Shown here one piece after another: positions 59,878-64,000 of a stretch of DNA of 64,000 nt. The notes beneath the pieces were generated by a model. That model worked only from the letters and a program-made list of their open reading frames with translations, searched no databases and had not been told where the DNA came from. The stretch covers positions 28,983,768-29,047,767 of the forward strand of contig OX465102.1 of assembly GCA_949987565.1 (NCBI GenBank). Reading direction: 5' to 3'. The stretch comes from Luidia sarsii. Lineage: Eukaryota; Echinodermata; Asteroidea; Paxillosida; Luidiidae. The translations under genes were made by a program, and so were the position numbers. The number at the start of each line of letters is the position of its first letter. Position 1 is the stretch's first letter.

Positions 59878-60850
59878 CTCCTTCCCTTTCCCCCTCCCCT
59901 TCCCTTATTCATTCCCTTTCCCCTTCCCCTTCCCCTTCCCCTTCCCCTCTCCCTTCCCCCTCCCCTTCCCCGTCCCCTTCCCCTTCCCCTTCCCACTCCC
60001 CTCCCCTTCCCCTTTCCAATTCCCCTTCCCCTCCCCCTCCACCTCTCCTTCCCCTCCTTTCCCCTTCCCCTTCCCCTTCCCCTTCCCCTTCCCCTTCCCT
60101 TCCCTTCCCCTTCTCCTCCTCCTCCCCTCTCTTATTCTACCTCTCTTCCTTCCCCTTCCCCTTCCCCTTCCCCTTCCCCTTCCCCTTCCCCTTCCCCTTC
60201 CCCTTCCCCTTCCCCTTCCCCTTCCCCTTCCCCTTCCCCTTCCCTTCCTCTTCCCCTTCCCCTTCCCCTTCCCCTTCCTCTTCCTCTTCCCCTTCCCCTT
60301 TCCCTTCCCCGTCCCCCGTCCCCTTCCCCGTCCCTTTCCCCTTCCCACCCCTTCCCCTTCCCTTCCCCTTCCCCTTCCCCTTCCCCTTCTCCTTCCCCTT
60401 CCCCTTCCCCTTCCCCTTCCCCTTCCCCTTCCCCTTCCCCTTCCCCTTCCCCTTCCCCTTCCCCTTCCCTTCCCCTTCTCCTCCTGCTCCCCTCTCTTAT
60501 TCTACCTCTCCTCCTTCCCCTCCCCCTTCCCCTTCCCCTTCCCCTTCCCCTTCCCCTTCCCCTTCCCCTTCCTCTTCCCCTTCCCCTTCCCCTTCCCCCT
60601 CCCCTCCCCTTCTCCTTCCCCTTCCCCCTCCCCTCCCCTTCCCCTTCTCCTCCTCCTTCCCTCTCTTATTCTACCTCTCTTCCTTCCCCTTCCCCTTCCC
60701 CTTCCCCTTCCCCTTCCCCTTCCCCTTCCCCTTCCCCTTCCCCTTCCCCTTCCCCTTCCCCTTCCCCTTCACTTCCTTCCCCTTCCCCTTCCCCTTCCCC
60801 TTCCCCTTCCCCTTCCCCTTCACTTCCTTCCCCTTCCCTCCCCTTCCACC
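59878..60850. repeat. (CCCCTT)n hexanucleotide tract
   Basis: About 970 bp. A motif CTCCTCCTCCCCTCTCTTATTCTACC recurs about every 180-360 bp (near 60115, 60480 and 60650; a first form near 59865), so the tract grew as larger blocks. The minus strand has GGGG every six bases and can form G-quadruplexes. Long Pro/Leu/Phe/Ser frames here are repeat artefacts. Confidence 0.95.
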
Positions 60851-62996
60851 TCTGAGATCAAAACCCCACCCTCCTGCCTCGGTCCCTGCTTTCTCTCGAG
60901 GGCTATAGCGCCCCCAAGAGTTCACGAGCGAGGCCAAGCGAGGGACAGGAGCACGTTCACTTCATACCGCCCAAGACAAAACAGCTGGGCAAACACACGT
61001 CACCGTTGGCGCACCGTGACTCCGCACAGAGAGAGAGGCGCCCGTATCTCCCCCGTAAAGAAGCTCACCGTATACAGATACAAAAAACCAGATTTCCCCC
61101 GCACGGCAAACATCCGGGCTCGCGCTTAGAGTCCAGCTTAACCCGCCCCGTCTCCCCTCCAGGCTGCGGTCGGTGTATCGTCTGCAAACATTATATTATC
61201 GGGCAAATCCCCCCAAAACCTGCCTAAGCATGTCCTTAAGTAAACCCGTGCATGAGAGCTAAGTACAAGAAGGGGGTTGATCGACAATGCAAGCGTGCTG
61301 TGTGAAGAAATGCCGTCTAGTCTAATCGGGGCCAGAGGTTTTTTTTTATGGTCTTCACGTTGTGACCATCCCATCGCGCGACAACACTTGGGCGTGCGAT
61401 CGGCCAATAGGTCGCCTCGTCTTATAGATCGTCACGTCTTGCACAATCGGTAGACTGACATTTCATTTTGTTGCCGTCCCTCTGGCTACCACTCAATCGG
61501 CTCAGCCACGGCGAGTGATCGGCATCTGGGCCGAGTTGCTTCTATACCTTTGGAAGATCATGCGACTGATTTGGCTGGAGACGCACTGCGTGTTCGGTGA
61601 CCGGAATGATCGGGGGAGGGGGAATTGGCAGAGGCGAGTGGGTCCGGCGTTTGGATGCCAGCGGGAACGCTCGTCGGCAGCGTACCGCGCGAGTACCGGC
61701 CGGCCTAATCCCTGTCGCTCCTCCGATACTGCACGCTTTTAATTATATGCAGGGCTGAAAATAAATGCTGCTGATCACTTGACCACAAGTCAATATCAGC
61801 TGTTTGTCGCTGTGGTGAAACCTGACTACAGTTTCTTACCACACTTCCACAGTGTCTGGTAGATTCTTCTCGATACCACCATGTCAGTGCTAACCTACTT
61901 AGCTCTATTAGGGACATGGCAAAAATAAATCTACCTATTTTACCTATAACATGTACTGACGACATCTATCTCGTTCGTACTATTTAAATATCGCATGTAC
62001 GAGATGCAAGTATACTGTAGAACGTAAGAGTTCAATCGCATACCCACGGGGCATTGCTCGTAAGTCGTACGTACGTATACCAGTTAGGTCAGAAAGGGAT
62101 TTTTTCCCGCCCTGTCCCTATTGCAGCTTGGTACTGACCCGTATACTGGTCGCAAGATTCAACCGGCACGTGTGCACAGCTGGCGCGTGGATCGACGCTT
62201 GGTAAACGTGCGTTCGGATTGCATTGGGCGGACATTTTTGGGATCGTTGCTCCTCGTGGATGAACGCGGATGATTCTTTCCTCTTCCTCTTCCTCTTCCG
62301 TGTCACCTCCCGTCCCTTGGGGGCACGGGTAGGAGTTGGTGGGGTGACAGTCGGGCTAGCTGCAGTCGGGGCCCGCTTAGATTTTGAGTTCGAGACGGGA
62401 GATACCCAAGCCCCAGAGGGTCAACCCTGGACCCCGGAATAACTATCAACCCCCCCCCCCCACACACACACACCGTTCTAAATCCCCCGTAATCTACCCG
62501 GGGAAAAACACAATCGGACAATCTTCTCCTCCTCCTTCGTCCAGGCACCTTTCCCTTTCATGTCCTCTCTTCGTTTATATCGCCACCTATTCCTTGATCT
62601 ATCCCTTCCTGGCCTGAGTCTGGAAAAGCTGTTTGTCTCGGCGAGATACGGGGATCCCACTGTTTCCTTTAGCTCAGGCGTAAACCCCCACCCCAACCCA
62701 CCACCATCTAAATGTACTTCTATTTGGTTTCTTTGTCTATTCATACCCAATGTATTGTTTCCAAACTTACCTTATTTTTCACTGTTACATACTGTCTCTC
62801 TCAAAATCCTGTTACCAAAATTATTTTGCTCTGTATAATGATATGTGTTCAACTTACTGATGTAGTTTAACCTTTGGTACGGGACCTTTGCTGGAGACAG
62901 CTGCTCGCACTAGCGAGACGTGGTGTAATATTGCCTCTGTCTTCGGCTAAAATCCCCAAACTTCCTTCATTTCAAACACAATTCTTTTACTTAAGG
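60851..62996. other. Non-coding stretch, no recognised gene
   Basis: GC content changes along it. No open frame longer than about 95 codons and no recognised domain. Part of 62540-62850 (GTCTCGGCGAGATACGGGGA) may be an old retroelement end, but this is a guess. Confidence 0.35.
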
Positions 62997-63583
62997 TGAT
63001 ATACAAAAATGTTGCACACTGCTTACTGACTAAAATTACCAAAATGTAAATCTTAAAATTTAGTGGGCCTGACGTTTCGATCCTAGCAGGACCTTTCTCA
63101 AAGGCAGAGTGACAAGGACAAAACAGATACATGTACACGAAGGAAGGGGGAAGAGAGTGAATAGGACACGGATGAGAAACAAAGGACAAAGAGTGAAGCT
63201 GGTAGGGAGAGATCAAAAGGAAGGGCAATGAGTAGGGTAGGGATTAGAGAGAAGAGGGGGAAAGATCAAAGAGGAGGGCAAGGAGTAGGGTAGGGATTAG
63301 CGAGAAGAGGGGGAAAGATCAAAGAGAGAAGTGTGAAGGACTGAACACAAAAGAAGGATTATCAGAAAGCTGCATGGTGTTAGTCATTACCCTCCTGGAT
63401 GTTGAGACCATGTGGTTGAATAGTCCGAAGACGCTTCATCAACATTTTCTCACGGCTAAAAACACTACGGTGACCAAGTGATTCTATGCCCAGTACACTA
63501 ATATCTGATATCGAAAGATCAGGGAGATTGAAGTGATACCCAACAGGGGTGTCCATTTTACCGATTTTGATAGTAGACCTATG
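62997..63583 (-). mobile_element. Penelope-like element 3' part
   Basis: Minus strand: end of the endonuclease frame (63583-63380), 3' UTR with GA-rich direct repeats (63379-63140), conserved tail with GATCGAAACGTCAGGCCC (63115-63060), and the outer end TGTTGCACACTGC...GATATACAAA read inverted at 62997. It is the best-kept copy in the window. Confidence 0.8.
63380..63583 (-). pseudogene. C-terminal part of a Penelope GIY-YIG endonuclease
   Basis: 67 codons are open to a TAA stop. The frame includes DTPVGYHFN, DISVLGIESLGHR, SREKMLMKRLRT and IQPHGLNIQEGND. The order VG-HFN, D..V..IE, R..RE, L.T..P.GLN is that of the second half of the GIY-YIG domain in Penelope-like reverse transcriptases. 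The usual WI before the last helix is LM here. The reverse transcriptase and the GIY and YIG motifs are not in the window, so this is a 5'-truncated relic. Confidence 0.75.
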
Positions 63584-63639
63584 GCCCCGTTTTTAAGGGA
63601 GGTTTCTTTTACTTGTTAAAATGTGTACATTTCTGTTTA

Positions 63640-63745
63640 TTCTGTGTATTGTCATGTAGGTTCATTATTTGTTTTACTTTCATGTATGTATATTCATATC
63701 AAATGGATTTGAAATAAAGTTTCCATCTTCTTCTTCTTCTCGTTC
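63640..63745 (+). mobile_element. Possible LINE 3' tail
   Basis: ATTTGAAATAAAGTTTCCATC followed by a short TTC repeat resembles the 3' end of some non-LTR retroelements. No coding part is seen. Confidence 0.3.
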
Positions 63746-64000
63746 CATTCTCTAATACAATGAACTATATGGTACCGTAAAAAAATCATCTATCTATGTT
63801 GCTATGACAAAACATTGGAATTATTGGTCAGGTCAAGCCAATGGTATAAATCTATTTAGAAATCTGCAAGTGGGCACTTTCAGACGAGGATCGTGTCGTA
63901 TGATTCTGGTTGTGCCTGCTATATTATGCTGAAATGCTGAGAGGACCATGCAGAGAGATCACTTTCTGCCCGCTGCCTTCCTTAGAGGGATTCCCCCAGC

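Noticed and set aside
59627..61129. A 500-codon Pro/Leu/Phe frame
   Set aside because: Hexanucleotide tract artefact; the flanking non-repeat parts show no domain.

Overview
This is nuclear DNA of a multicellular animal, very probably a marine invertebrate and possibly a deuterostome such as an amphioxus or echinoderm. The species cannot be fixed from the sequence. The evidence is spliced genes with GT-AG introns, AATAAA poly(A) signals, Penelope-like retroelement remains with a GIY-YIG endonuclease end, several MITE families, tRNA-derived SINEs, degenerate TTAGGG-like repeats and ACATGTACATG microsatellites. Nothing looks prokaryotic.

Three genes can be assembled exon by exon, and all belong to one small four-transmembrane family. 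They resemble LAPTM proteins: a Cys cluster after the start, four hydrophobic segments, a shared LLC-IS-YQE block and a PPxY-bearing cytoplasmic tail. Gene C is on the minus strand (about 35212 down to 8334, six exons seen, last exon not found). Genes A (44435-48871) and B (52476-55930) are a tandem duplicate pair on the plus strand, each with five exons, a TATA-like box, a conserved RFX-type X-box and an AATAAA signal. The duplicated unit reaches well beyond the genes (about 42120-49985 versus 51370-57365), so A and B give reciprocal empty sites for each other's insertions. That comparison dates and delimits two elements in B: a 733-bp foldback element in intron 2 and a 263-bp TTAA-flanked MITE in the 3' UTR.

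Layout. 1-8300: mobile-element debris (Penelope ends, MITEs, a tRNA-like element, and a 459-bp inverted-repeat element carrying part of a THAP domain), then a 0.9-kb polypurine tract. 8334-35212: gene C, whose 18.9-kb third intron holds the most striking object here, a 14.1-kb array of a 27-bp minisatellite with clear higher-order structure, with degenerate telomere-like DNA, polypurine/polypyrimidine cassettes and CAA/CAG repeats around it. Its fourth intron carries a (CCCAT)n tract. 35.9-36.5 kb: a (GGGCCT)n tract upstream of gene C. 37-44 kb: Penelope ends, mostly as hairpins, and two MITEs. 44-57 kb: genes A and B. 57.5-64 kb: a dispersed repeat, CAA/CAG repeats, a perfect hairpin, a (CCCCTT)n tract and a better-preserved Penelope 3' end.

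The very long open frames in the window lie in tandem repeats and stay open because of repeat composition, not because they are genes. The most interesting points are the hierarchical 27-bp array in an intron that A and B lack, the foldback element family with ACGAGTTG-repeat ends, the Penelope-tail hairpins with a hammerhead-like core, and the THAP-carrying inverted-repeat element.
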